NCBI GenBank assembly: GCA_003649665.1
Contig: QMSL01000023.1
Coordinates: 1 to 13,107, forward strand
Source of the DNA: Thermoprotei archaeon
Lineage (GTDB): Archaea > Thermoproteota > Thermoprotei > QMSL01 > B3-G16
DNA: 13,107 bases
Direction: 5' to 3'
Below, piece by piece: positions 1 through 7,738 of this stretch. Under the pieces are notes generated by a model. It saw only the letters and a list, made by a program, of their open reading frames with translations. It ran no database searches and had not been told where the DNA came from. How positions within the stretch are numbered: position 1 is the first letter of the stretch; every line of letters starts with the position of its first letter. The position numbers and the translations under genes are program-made.

Positions 1-1053
1 GTCACATTACAGAAGATAGCTATGTATAGTGACTCAGAGATCGTCATATATATTGGATGTGGTGAGAGAGGAAATGAGATAGCTGAACTTCTAAAGGAAT
101 TCCCCCGATTACGTGACGCCAAAAGTGGTAGGCCTATAATTGAGAGGAGCATAATAATAGCTAATACATCTAACATGCCAGTCTCCGCTAGAGAAGCAAG
201 CATTTATATGGGAGTGACTATGGCGGAGTATTATAGGGACATGGGATATCACGTCACCTTGATAGCTGATTCAACATCAAGATGGGCAGAGGCACTAAGG
301 GAGATCTCTGGAAGACTTGGTGAAATGCCTGTCGAAAGAGGATACCCAGCATACTTACCAGACAGATTAGCGGAATTCTATGAGCGAGCCGGCAGAGTAC
401 TATGCTTAGGTAGACCAGAGCGAGAGGGATCTCTAACTATACTAGGAGCAGTATCACCACCAGGAGGTGACTTTAACGAGCCAGTAACGATACATACGTT
501 AAGGTTCGTAGGAGCGATGTGGGCACTAGATCCAGACCTAGCCTATAGGAGGCATTTCCCAGCGATAAACTGGAATATAAGTTTCAGCCAATATGTCGAC
601 ATAATAGAGAGATGGTGGACTAAACATGTGGCTAAGGACTTCCCGGAGTATAGGAGGAGGGCATTAAGATTACTCGTAGTCTCAAGTGAAATAGAGGCTA
701 TAGCTTCAATCGTAGGCGAAAGTGCCCTACCCGATGATCAAAGGTTGATACTGCTTGTAGCGGAGATACTTAAGGAAGGATATCTAAGGCAGACTGCCAT
801 GGAGGGTGAAGACGTATTCTGCCCTCTAGAGAAGCAGTACTTGATGCTGAAGACCATAATGGACTTCTTCGATAAGGCATATAAGTTGATTAGACATAAT
901 GTCTCAATCGAGGAAATAGCTAACATCCCAGAGGTATTTGAAATGATTAGAGTTAAAGAGGAGCCTATTGAGGAAGTCAAGAAACTATATGATAAGCTAA
1001 TGAGACGATTGAAGGAAATAGCCGATAAATATAATGTATCCCTTGAGGGATGA
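1..1053 (+). CDS. atpA: A-type ATP synthase catalytic subunit A (5' partial)
   Basis: This is the catalytic subunit of the A1 head, which makes or hydrolyses ATP at the A/B interfaces. The reading frame is open to base 1, so the gene is cut by the window; the ATG at 22 is internal. About 350 residues are visible, against nearly 600 for the family, so the N-terminal barrel, the non-homologous region and the P-loop lie upstream. The first visible residues (VTLQKIA) are what normally follows the P-loop lysine and threonine. Seen here are GCGERGNE near residues 19-26, with the catalytic Glu, the Walker B region LIADSTSRW near 87-95, and the long conserved stretch ISGRLGEMP to FYERAGRV. The C-terminal helical domain is complete. 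It is the first visible gene of the A-B-D-C block; atpB starts 3 bases after its TGA. Family identity is certain. Confidence 0.97.
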   Translation, partial: VTLQKIAMYSDSEIVIYIGCGERGNEIAELLKEFPRLRDAKSGRPIIERSIIIANTSNMPVSAREASIYMGVTMAEYYRDMGYHVTLIADSTSRWAEALREISGRLGEMPVERGYPAYLPDRLAEFYERAGRVLCLGRPEREGSLTILGAVSPPGGDFNEPVTIHTLRFVGAMWALDPDLAYRRHFPAINWNISFSQYVDIIERWWTKHVAKDFPEYRRRALRLLVVSSEIEAIASIVGESALPDDQRLILLVAEILKEGYLRQTAMEGEDVFCPLEKQYLMLKTIMDFFDKAYKLIRHNVSIEEIANIPEVFEMIRVKEEPIEEVKKLYDKLMRRLKEIADKYNVSLEG

Positions 1054-1056
1054 AGT

Positions 1057-2466
1057 ATGAGTGAGATCATAGATATTGTAGCAAGATATCAGGGGAAGAT
1101 ATATAGAGGAGTAAAGGAAGTTAGAGGAAATCTCATGTTTGTCGAGGGTGTAAGGGAAGTTAAAAATGAAGAGGTAGTCATAATCGTAGGAAATGATGGT
1201 AAAGAGAGATACGGTAGAGTAATTGAGGCAAGTAGGGATCTTGCAGTAATACAAATACTAGGTGAGGAGGAAGGCCTTCAGACTGATTGTCTTGTCAAGT
1301 TCACTGGTACAACATTCAAGATTAGAGTATCAGATGAAGTACTAGGGAGGATGTTCAATGGAAGGTTTGAGCCTATTGATGGACTACCGCCAATAACTGT
1401 TGGCGAGAAACGTGATATATCAGGTGAGCCAATAAATCCTGTCGCACGTGAATATCCACATGACTTCATTCAGACGGGAATCTCAGCAATAGATGGTATG
1501 CTCAGCCTAGTTAGAGGACAGAAGCTTCCAATATTTAGCGTATCAGGTTTACCGCATAATATGCTTGCAGCTCAGATAGCTAGACAGGCCACTGTGAGGG
1601 GGAAAGAGGAGGAGTTCGCAGTAGTTTTCGCAGGGATTGGTCTTAGAAGCGCAGAGGCAGAATTCTTCATAAGGGAGTTCAAGGAAAGTGGAGCTATAGA
1701 ACGAGCAACAGTCATCCTTAATCTAGCTGACGATCCGGTCATGGAGAGGCTTATGACGCCAAGAATTGCGCTAACTATAGCAGAGTATTTAGCATTTGAT
1801 CTTGAAATGCACGTACTAGTTATACTGACCGATATGACTAATTATGCTGAGGCATTAAGAGAGATAAGTACAGCACGTAGAGAGATACCTGGAAGAATGG
1901 GATATTCAGGATATATGTATTCAGATCTAGCATCAATATATGAGAGAGCCGGAATAATAAAAGGCAGAAAGGGTAGCATAACGCTAATGCCCATACTAAC
2001 GATGCCAGGAGGAGATCTAAGGCATCCAATTCCAGATCTAACAGGGTACATTACCGAGGGACAGATAATATTAAGTCAAGAGCTTCACGCTAAGGGCATA
2101 TATCCTCCAATAAACGTACTACCTAGCTTAAGTAGGTTAATGAAATCTGGAATAGGACCAGGGCGTACACGAGAGGATCATAAGTATGTCTCAGATCAGC
2201 TATACGATGCTTACTCTAGAGGAGTAAAGGCAAGGGATCTAGCGAGGATAGTTGGAGAAATAGGATTAAGCGAGAGGATGAGGAGATATCTAAAGTTTGC
2301 AGATGAGTTTGAGAGAAAGTTCCTCAGCCAGGGACCTTACGAAAATAGAACCATCGAGGAGACTTTAGATATAGCATGGGAGGTCTTATCGATACTTCCT
2401 GAGGAGGAGTTAGTGAGGATACCAAGAGACATAATAGAGGAATATCATCCGAAATACAGGGGTTAG
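1057..2466 (+). CDS. atpB: A-type ATP synthase regulatory subunit B
   Basis: This is the non-catalytic nucleotide-binding subunit that alternates with subunit A in the A1 hexamer. It is full length at 469 residues, normal for the family. The N-terminal barrel covers roughly residues 1-75. The usual P-loop is replaced by SVSGLPHN near 161-168, the degenerate form typical of B subunits. LTDMTNYAEALREIS lies near 257-271, and the family signature around PSLSRLM lies near 356-362, followed by the conserved GRTREDHKYVSDQLYDAY region. The ATG at 1057 is preceded by GAGG at 1045-1048, a sensible Shine-Dalgarno inside the end of atpA, and the protein begins where B subunits normally begin. It is co-transcribed with atpA, and atpD follows after 2 bases. 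Confidence 0.98.
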   Translation: MSEIIDIVARYQGKIYRGVKEVRGNLMFVEGVREVKNEEVVIIVGNDGKERYGRVIEASRDLAVIQILGEEEGLQTDCLVKFTGTTFKIRVSDEVLGRMFNGRFEPIDGLPPITVGEKRDISGEPINPVAREYPHDFIQTGISAIDGMLSLVRGQKLPIFSVSGLPHNMLAAQIARQATVRGKEEEFAVVFAGIGLRSAEAEFFIREFKESGAIERATVILNLADDPVMERLMTPRIALTIAEYLAFDLEMHVLVILTDMTNYAEALREISTARREIPGRMGYSGYMYSDLASIYERAGIIKGRKGSITLMPILTMPGGDLRHPIPDLTGYITEGQIILSQELHAKGIYPPINVLPSLSRLMKSGIGPGRTREDHKYVSDQLYDAYSRGVKARDLARIVGEIGLSERMRRYLKFADEFERKFLSQGPYENRTIEETLDIAWEVLSILPEEELVRIPRDIIEEYHPKYRG

Positions 2467-2468
2467 AA

Positions 2469-3074
2469 ATGTCAATAAGTAGTTTACGATTCCTTCCTGC
2501 TTCAAGAGGAACTCTAATGAGGTTAAGACAACAACTTAACTTAGTTGTAAGAGGGAAAGAAATATTGGAGATGCGAAGAGAGCAATTAATTAAGGAATTA
2601 TTCGAAATAATGGATAAACTTAAGGAGAGGGATAGTATTGAACACGAATATTTAAGAGCCTTAGAGGAGGTTTGTAGACTAAGAGCTTTAAGAGGGGAAT
2701 ACGAATATCGTTCAATAACGAGCTTAATAGAGCCACCTAAGGCAGAAGTTCTTTTAATTAGTATCCAAGGAGTTACCGTTCCGCAAGTAAGGATAACCAG
2801 AGATCCGGATTTATCTAAGATAAAGGATCCTGAGTATAGGAGATCCTTTGAGATGTTATGGAAGGTATTGAAGAAGCTATTCGAGTTAGCGAATCTAGAG
2901 GTAGCCGTTGAGAAACTTAGCAAACAACTCAATTATATTAATAGAATAGTTAACAGCCTTGAGAAGAACGTAATACCAAACCTTAAAGAGGCAATAAGAT
3001 ATGTAGAGGAAAAAGTGGATGAAGAGATGTTAGAGGAGTTCGTTAGGTTAAGGGAGATAGCTAAGGAGGTTTAA
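2469..3074 (+). CDS. atpD: A-type ATP synthase central stalk subunit D
   Basis: Subunit D is the long coiled-coil axle that turns inside the A3B3 head and links it, through F and C, to the c-ring. The 201-residue length fits the family. The N-terminal helix contains the typical pattern LPASRGTLMRLRQQLNLVVRGKEIL followed by MRREQLIKELFEI (residues about 8-48). The C-terminal helix, about 140-195, is again charged heptad-like sequence. Between them lies a small beta-rich part around 85-110. The start is supported by AGGGG at 2458-2462, six bases before the ATG, overlapping the atpB stop region. It sits in the order A-B-D-C. The D subunit is the archaeal V-type homologue of F-type gamma in role, not the bacterial atpD (beta). 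Confidence 0.95.
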   Translation: MSISSLRFLPASRGTLMRLRQQLNLVVRGKEILEMRREQLIKELFEIMDKLKERDSIEHEYLRALEEVCRLRALRGEYEYRSITSLIEPPKAEVLLISIQGVTVPQVRITRDPDLSKIKDPEYRRSFEMLWKVLKKLFELANLEVAVEKLSKQLNYINRIVNSLEKNVIPNLKEAIRYVEEKVDEEMLEEFVRLREIAKEV

Positions 3075-3077
3075 GAA

Positions 3078-4037
3078 ATGAGCCTTACCTATGCCGTAGT
3101 AAGATGTCACGGATTAATACAGCATCTATTAAGGAAGGAGCAATACCTGAGCATAGTTTACGATAAATTGAGTTTAGGCGATATAAAGGAATATAGCGAA
3201 TATAAGGACGAATACTCATTGGATAGAAAGCTTGAGATCATTACAAGAAGATTTGTGGAAAGAATCATATTTCTCTCCAAAATAGTAGAGGATGAGATAA
3301 GGGATTTTCTAATGGCGTTTTTGGATTATCTTGAATTAGAGAACTTAAAGGTAAAGCTGAGGACATTATATGGTAAAGAGGAGAGCGCCATTTATTACCC
3401 TTATTCGCACTTCATTGATGTAAACGAACTAAAGGAAGCCAGGACAGATCATGCGTTCTTGAAATTATTGAGGAGAGAGCCATATAGAATGAGAATGGAT
3501 ATCATGAGAAGAATATTAAGGAGAGGAGATATAGCATTAGGGGAGGCATATCTTGATGCATGTTATTACGATTACGTCAAGAGAGTGATAAGAGAGAATG
3601 AGAGAACTCTTAAGGTTCTTATCAAGTTTTTAAACTACGAGATTTTAAGGAAACTTGCATACTGGCTCTTAGTTTTAGGGGAGGAGAAGGTATATGAGCC
3701 CATAACCAGAGAGATGTTACAAGGTCTCATGCCCTATAACGAGGAGGGTAGGCATATAGGACTAGAGCGCGCAATTAGGAGGCTTGGAATTGACGTTGAA
3801 GAAGCTATGAAGTATATTGAAACAGGCAGAATTACGGATTTGATGCATTTAATGAGGGAGAGGGAGTTACGCATATTGCAACGAGGAGCTAGGAGGAGGA
3901 GTCTCTCATTAGTATTCATTTATTACTACATTCAGTTATGTAGGGAGGAAATGTACAATCTTTACAGGATATTTATTGGGAAGGAGAATAACCTTCAAAA
4001 GGAAGTAATAATTGGAACGTTAATAACATTACTCTAA
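3078..4037 (+). CDS. atpC: A-type ATP synthase subunit C (V-type d/AC39 family)
   Basis: Subunit C is a funnel-shaped cytoplasmic protein that sits on the c-ring and couples it to the D/F axle. The 319 residues are almost all predicted helix. They include YAVVRCHGLIQHLLRKEQYLSIV at the start, and repeated segments such as LENLKVKLRTLYGKEE and a matching pattern later, in line with the three-fold repeated helical domains of this family. It is slightly shorter than many relatives. A strong Shine-Dalgarno, GGAGGT at 3065-3070, lies seven bases before the ATG and inside the last codons of atpD, so this start is well supported. It is the last gene of the rightward block; the opposing atpK ends only 21 bases beyond its TAA. 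Confidence 0.92.
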   Translation: MSLTYAVVRCHGLIQHLLRKEQYLSIVYDKLSLGDIKEYSEYKDEYSLDRKLEIITRRFVERIIFLSKIVEDEIRDFLMAFLDYLELENLKVKLRTLYGKEESAIYYPYSHFIDVNELKEARTDHAFLKLLRREPYRMRMDIMRRILRRGDIALGEAYLDACYYDYVKRVIRENERTLKVLIKFLNYEILRKLAYWLLVLGEEKVYEPITREMLQGLMPYNEEGRHIGLERAIRRLGIDVEEAMKYIETGRITDLMHLMRERELRILQRGARRRSLSLVFIYYYIQLCREEMYNLYRIFIGKENNLQKEVIIGTLITLL

Positions 4038-4058
4038 ATAAACATCGCAAAAACAGTC
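4038..4058 (-). terminator. possible T-rich terminator for the atpI-atpK transcript
   Basis: The gap between the convergent atpC and atpK genes is only 21 bases. Read on the minus strand it gives a run of five T directly after the atpK stop and a second short T stretch. T-rich tracts without a hairpin are the usual intrinsic termination signal in archaea. On the plus strand no comparable T run lies in the gap, so the atpA-B-D-C transcript probably reads into the antisense of atpK. The assignment is inferred from composition only. Confidence 0.3.
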
Positions 4059-4433
4059 TCATATCTTTCCGAGTATTAGTATTGCCACTAGCAAACCATA
4101 GATAGCGATGCCCTCAGCAAGACCTCCGAAGAGCAACATCCAAGTTCTTAGCTCAGGGCGCTCAACGCAAGCAGCAAATCCAGCCGTAGCGACTGCCTTT
4201 AATGCTACACCAGCAGCAACTGTAGAACCAATAATCGATGCAGCAGCAGCGATTAATGCAATTGCATCAGCAGTAGTAAACGCCTGAGTTATTTCCTCGG
4301 CAAAGTTCTCCGATAAGTTAATAGATGCAAGGCGAGCCATTACTAAGGATGCTGATGCAACTATTATTGCTACGTTTAATAGTACGATTAATAATGGTAG
4401 TGCAATCTTAGCTTTAGGCGGGATACGCACCAC
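4059..4433 (-). CDS. atpK: A-type ATP synthase proteolipid subunit c (K)
   Basis: This is the c-ring subunit that carries ions across the membrane. Of its 124 residues, an N-terminal hydrophobic stretch (about 10-33) comes first. Then comes the classical hairpin: helix 1 at about 53-82, a short polar loop (CVERPELR), and helix 2 at about 98-122. The ion-carrying acid is Glu107 in GGLAEGIAIYGLLVAIL. The first stretch could be a cleaved signal or a third membrane helix; a mature two-helix protein would be about 85-90 residues. No Gln is seen at the helix 1 position used for sodium, and Glu107 is followed by Gly and not Thr or Ser, so protons are the likely ion. Two consecutive GTG codons (4431-4433 and 4428-4430) could both start; there is no ATG. 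Located 38 bases after atpI on the same strand. Confidence 0.93.
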   Translation of the reverse strand: MVRIPPKAKIALPLLIVLLNVAIIVASASLVMARLASINLSENFAEEITQAFTTADAIALIAAAASIIGSTVAAGVALKAVATAGFAACVERPELRTWMLLFGGLAEGIAIYGLLVAILILGKI

Positions 4434-4450
4434 CTTCTAAATAGAAGTGA

Positions 4451-4473
4451 GAGAAACATTAATAAATGTTCTC
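4451..4473 (-). promoter_or_regulatory. hairpin and TATA-like box between atpI and atpK
   Basis: A 23-base imperfect inverted repeat overlaps the atpI stop codon. GAGAA...TTCTC and CATT...AATG can pair, with one bulged A and a loop of four. Its AT core (ATTTATTAAT on the minus strand, 4458-4467) also resembles an archaeal TATA box, lying about 30 bases before the atpK GTG. This is the distance expected for a leaderless or nearly leaderless transcript. It may be an internal promoter, an mRNA processing or stabilising hairpin, or both. Any of these would suit a gene whose product is needed in many copies per complex. Seen: the repeat and spacing. Inferred: the role. Confidence 0.4.
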
Positions 4474-7315
4474 ATTGCCTAAGAATGGCAGAGGTTTCCA
4501 TTCGACTTACTCTCAATGGTTTGTATAATGTACCTCCTCCTCTAAGGAATTTAGTTGAGAACTCATAGTAGAGAAGCCTTAAGGACTGTATTCCTACAGC
4601 GAAGCCCTCTATTACAAGGACAATCAGGTTAGAGAATAAGAGACTGGGTATTATTCCAATCATACCAGCTAGCTCATGTGCTAAGAGTCCAAAGGCCTCA
4701 TGAGCCATAGCGAAAGCTGCAAGACGCATGTAAGATATCGTATTTGCAGGATATTCAATTATGAGTTCAACGAGTTCCATTACTCCATGCATTGCTTCGC
4801 CTAAATTATGATGAACTACAGCCTTTACAACACTATAGAGAGGAATAGCAACTAATGTGGCTAGTATAGTACATGTTATCGGCATTAAGCTTGGTGATAG
4901 GGCTATGCCCAGATTATAATTTGCCTTCACTATGTTATAGGCCAGAAATACACCACAAGTGTAGAAAATAATACCTAGTATGCCCTTCCCACTGAATATT
5001 GCTTCCGTATAGTTGCCTTCAAGTATGTAATTTATTACGCTCATAACTAAGGCGGTTATAAGTTGTATTATTCCGAATAATAGAGCGATTCCTATTACCT
5101 CAAGTGTATTGTGAATAGGACTTGGGAGTATAGGTTTACTGATAGGCATAAGGAAGGATATGCCATATAGGATACCAAAGATAGTGGCTGAGAATCCACA
5201 GAGAGTCATTAGTAGTCCAATAGTGCGGACACCTTCCTCACTCATGCCTAAGATGCGCTTTCTAGATTTGAACAAGTAGAAACCTAATGCCGCGATTACT
5301 ATTCCCAATCCAATATCGCCGAACATCATTCCATACATTATTATGAAGAGTAATGTGAATAGGGGAGTTGGATCTAATTCCCAATGGTTAGGAACATCTC
5401 TCATTAGGGTGAGAGATGTAAGATATTTTAAGAGCCCCTGTACTCTTAGCGCGGTAGGAGCTGCTTCTTCAGGCTTCGCTTCTCGTATCCTCAGGTATAT
5501 TATTCGAGATACACGCTTCCTTATTGTCTGTTCGAACTCCCTTATGTATTTACGTGGAACCCATCCTTCAGCTATAACAACCCGTTTCTCCCTAAATATT
5601 CTGAGCTCCTTAATTAACGATTGTGCCTCAAGAGAGGCCTCGATTATAGGCTCATATGATAAGATGAACTCAGCAGTGGTTAGATATTCGTCAAGGATAG
5701 CAATATACTCGTTCTTCCTACTTAATGCCTCATCGAAGGAAAGTAGTTCTAAAGATTTCTTTAAGGAGTTGAGGGCCCCTTCAAGTTTTAGTAAAATATT
5801 ATCTTTCTGATCTATTATTTTTTTAAGTACTAAATGAAGTTCCCTCTTAGGGGCAGTACGAGCTACGATTTTACGCATCTTTATTCGAGATGCTCTTCTT
5901 AGGAGATCCTTTAACTTTATGTCTTCAAGGAAGTGCAGAAGCCTTTGTAGGACATCAGGATCTTCAACTCTGATGGCCAGGAATAATACTAGATTCACTA
6001 TTTTAGCATGTACTTGGTTTATACGTGAGGATAGCTTTCTGAGCACTAGATCTATGTTATCCTTATCTATCTTGATAGATTGAACACCTAACTTGCCTGC
6101 CATATTATCTAAGGATGAGAAGATATGTTCTTCATCACAAACCACGAGTAGTTCCCTTTCAGAGAGACTAATACCCATTATGCCTTTAGATTCGGGCTTT
6201 ACTTGAGATCTTATCATGTTCTTGAGTATCTCTAATGCTTCAGAACCTTCACGAGTACTGGAGTAGAGCTTGCATATAACTGCCTTTTTCTGAGAGACCA
6301 GCCTGTCCTTAAGTAAGATTAACTCCTCTAGTTCCCTAGCTAACAGTTTAAGTTTATCCTTTAGATTCTCATATGGAGGAATTCTGTCAAGTGCATTTAG
6401 TAGAAGGTCGATATTATTGTAAGTTTTAATGAAGTTCGTTATAGAAGTCGCTAGCTCACGAGGCACGTTGAACTTCATAAGGAGATCAAATGCGTTCTCC
6501 TTGATTATTCTTTCTGAGAGGTTTAATGCGGATAAGGAGGCTAATAGTGATATGGCTTTATCGATTGACTGATATATTTCTTGACAGGCCTTATATGACT
6601 CCTCGAGAAGTCCTACCCTAGAAGCACGTTCATACTCAAACGCATCTTGTAATAAATGAGCAACTTCTACTAAATTATCGTAAGCTTTCTTCTTTAAGTT
6701 CTCGATCTCATACTCAAGTCTACTGAGAACACGGTTTGTATCATCATAGAACCAAGATGGGACTTCCCATCTCTTAATCTTAAACTTGGAGAGTATATTA
6801 TCGACTATGTTCTGCTTTGTTCTCTCATAGGCAAGCAAAAGCGCACTTACTTCTCTATTAAGATTAAGGGTATGAACGAGTATACCCTGTTTGTTTAACT
6901 CCGTAGCGATATTATCAAGTATATTGTTGGACACTATGAACCAGTCAAATTTTATAACCTTTACTTCACGAAAGGCCTTTGGAGAGAGACCCATCTCAGA
7001 CAGCTTAGTAACGAAGTCTTTAAGCAGAAGAAGTTTATCATGATGATGTTTAATTTCCTTAAGAGATGATAATAAAGGATCATCCTCTCTAAGGAAGCGC
7101 TTAACAGTACTTAATGCCTCGTCGAGATTTAACTGAGAGATTGTAATACGTCGTTCAAGGATCTTCTGAAGAATAGGAGGTAAGGATACGGATAATTCAG
7201 CATAATGAGTACTTAGATGAACCTCACCAAATATAGCGAGAGCATCAACTAAGTCTAATTCATGTTCTATCGGAACGATAATCCTGAAGTGGGACATCCT
7301 TTCAGGTCTTAGCAT
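4472..7315 (-). CDS. atpI: A-type ATP synthase membrane subunit a (I), enlarged
   Basis: Subunit I (a) forms the stator half-channels next to the c-ring. Residues about 1-640 are cytoplasmic: alpha/beta segments near 115-155 and 385-420, separated by long charged helices, ending with the family hallmark GWVPRKYIREFEQ near 584-595. The membrane part, about 650-915, contains PLFTLLFIIMYGMMFGDIG near 651-669. The helix NTISYMRLAAFAMAHE holds the essential Arg, R864. The last helix IEGFAVGIQSLRLLYYEF holds R913, matching the second conserved Arg of yeast Vph1. At 947 residues it is well above the usual 650-700 of archaeal relatives; the extra length is in the cytoplasmic arm. The start is either ATG 7315 (probably leaderless, given a TATA box about 22 bases upstream) or Met7 at 7297; neither has a good Shine-Dalgarno. 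It precedes atpK. Confidence 0.95.
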   Translation of the reverse strand: MLRPERMSHFRIIVPIEHELDLVDALAIFGEVHLSTHYAELSVSLPPILQKILERRITISQLNLDEALSTVKRFLREDDPLLSSLKEIKHHHDKLLLLKDFVTKLSEMGLSPKAFREVKVIKFDWFIVSNNILDNIATELNKQGILVHTLNLNREVSALLLAYERTKQNIVDNILSKFKIKRWEVPSWFYDDTNRVLSRLEYEIENLKKKAYDNLVEVAHLLQDAFEYERASRVGLLEESYKACQEIYQSIDKAISLLASLSALNLSERIIKENAFDLLMKFNVPRELATSITNFIKTYNNIDLLLNALDRIPPYENLKDKLKLLARELEELILLKDRLVSQKKAVICKLYSSTREGSEALEILKNMIRSQVKPESKGIMGISLSERELLVVCDEEHIFSSLDNMAGKLGVQSIKIDKDNIDLVLRKLSSRINQVHAKIVNLVLFLAIRVEDPDVLQRLLHFLEDIKLKDLLRRASRIKMRKIVARTAPKRELHLVLKKIIDQKDNILLKLEGALNSLKKSLELLSFDEALSRKNEYIAILDEYLTTAEFILSYEPIIEASLEAQSLIKELRIFREKRVVIAEGWVPRKYIREFEQTIRKRVSRIIYLRIREAKPEEAAPTALRVQGLLKYLTSLTLMRDVPNHWELDPTPLFTLLFIIMYGMMFGDIGLGIVIAALGFYLFKSRKRILGMSEEGVRTIGLLMTLCGFSATIFGILYGISFLMPISKPILPSPIHNTLEVIGIALLFGIIQLITALVMSVINYILEGNYTEAIFSGKGILGIIFYTCGVFLAYNIVKANYNLGIALSPSLMPITCTILATLVAIPLYSVVKAVVHHNLGEAMHGVMELVELIIEYPANTISYMRLAAFAMAHEAFGLLAHELAGMIGIIPSLLFSNLIVLVIEGFAVGIQSLRLLYYEFSTKFLRGGGTLYKPLRVSRMETSAILRQ

Positions 7316-7324
7316 TTAATGAAA

Positions 7325-7347
7325 CCCCATACCTTTATAATATGGGG
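7325..7347. promoter_or_regulatory. divergent atpI/atpF promoter region with dyad around the TATA box
   Basis: The 87 bases between the divergent atpI and atpF genes contain a perfect inverted repeat: CCCCATA at 7325-7331 and TATGGGG at 7341-7347, with the TATA sequence between the arms. Read leftwards, TATAAA at 7339-7334 lies about 22 bases before the atpI ATG, which fits near-leaderless transcription. Read rightwards, TTTATAA could drive atpF with a leader of about 40 bases. A second AT-rich box at 7352-7361 would give a shorter leader and is a real alternative for atpF. The GC-rich arms could act as matching flanking elements or as an operator. The repeat is seen; promoter use is inferred. 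Confidence 0.6.
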
Positions 7348-7387
7348 GTAATTTAAGTTTTAGCGAGAATTATATTAGTGGGATTAA

Positions 7388-7393
7388 GGGAGG
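7388..7393 (+). promoter_or_regulatory. Shine-Dalgarno of atpF
   Basis: GGGAGG ends nine bases before the atpF ATG at 7403 and is complementary to the usual 3' end of archaeal 16S rRNA. It fixes the atpF start and implies that its transcript has a leader, in contrast to the opposing atpI. Confidence 0.75.
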
Positions 7394-7402
7394 AATTTAA
7401 CA

Positions 7403-7738
7403 ATGCGCGTTAACATGGTAGCAATAGGATGTAATAGATCAATTGAGGCGCTTAGAATAATAGGAGCGGACGTACATCTAGTAAAAAAGGATGAACTAAA
7501 AGATGATTACAGAAAGGCAGAGGTCATAGATGCTATATTAAGATCCAGAATGGCTATAATAGAGGACGATGTATATATAGTCATAAAGGATTTATTAAAA
7601 CAAGTATTGGATAAAATAAGGGAACCACCACTAATAGTAGTAGTACCAGACTTAGGGGAGAAGAGGACTACAAGACTTGAGGAACTACATAAGTTGATAT
7701 CAGAAGCTGTAGGAGTTGAGCTAAAATGGAAGAAATAG
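7403..7738 (+). CDS. atpF: A-type ATP synthase subunit F
   Basis: Subunit F is a small Rossmann-like protein bound to the central stalk, where it moves and modulates ATP hydrolysis. The 111 residues show the expected layout. There is a first strand, VNMVAIGC (3-10), then SIEALRIIGADVHLV, and a central strand AIIEDDVYIVIKDLL (about 51-65) that corresponds to the family's GIILI-type segment. A strand PPLIVVVPDLG (about 75-85) follows, and then a C-terminal helix ending AVGVELKWKK. The length is close to the usual 100-110. It is the first gene of the F-H-E block, has a strong Shine-Dalgarno, and its last 13 bases overlap the start of atpH, which suggests coupled translation. Similarity is at the level of pattern, but context makes the assignment firm. 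Confidence 0.88.
   Translation: MRVNMVAIGCNRSIEALRIIGADVHLVKKDELKDDYRKAEVIDAILRSRMAIIEDDVYIVIKDLLKQVLDKIREPPLIVVVPDLGEKRTTRLEELHKLISEAVGVELKWKK

Noticed and set aside
1..60. Intein at the P-loop of atpA, a common insertion site in archaea
   Set aside because: The visible sequence just after the P-loop is normal subunit A. The P-loop itself is outside the window, so nothing can be said about an intein upstream.
2324..2932. Minus-strand open frame of 202 codons across the end of atpB and most of atpD
   Set aside because: It lies antisense to well-conserved subunit genes, is rich in Ser and Leu as expected for a shadow of Glu/Arg/Lys-rich coding sequence, and shows no known motif.
5343..5810. 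Plus-strand open frame of 155 codons opposite atpI
   Set aside because: It is antisense to the membrane junction and stalk part of atpI, where conserved motifs are clear; no Shine-Dalgarno or family pattern supports it.
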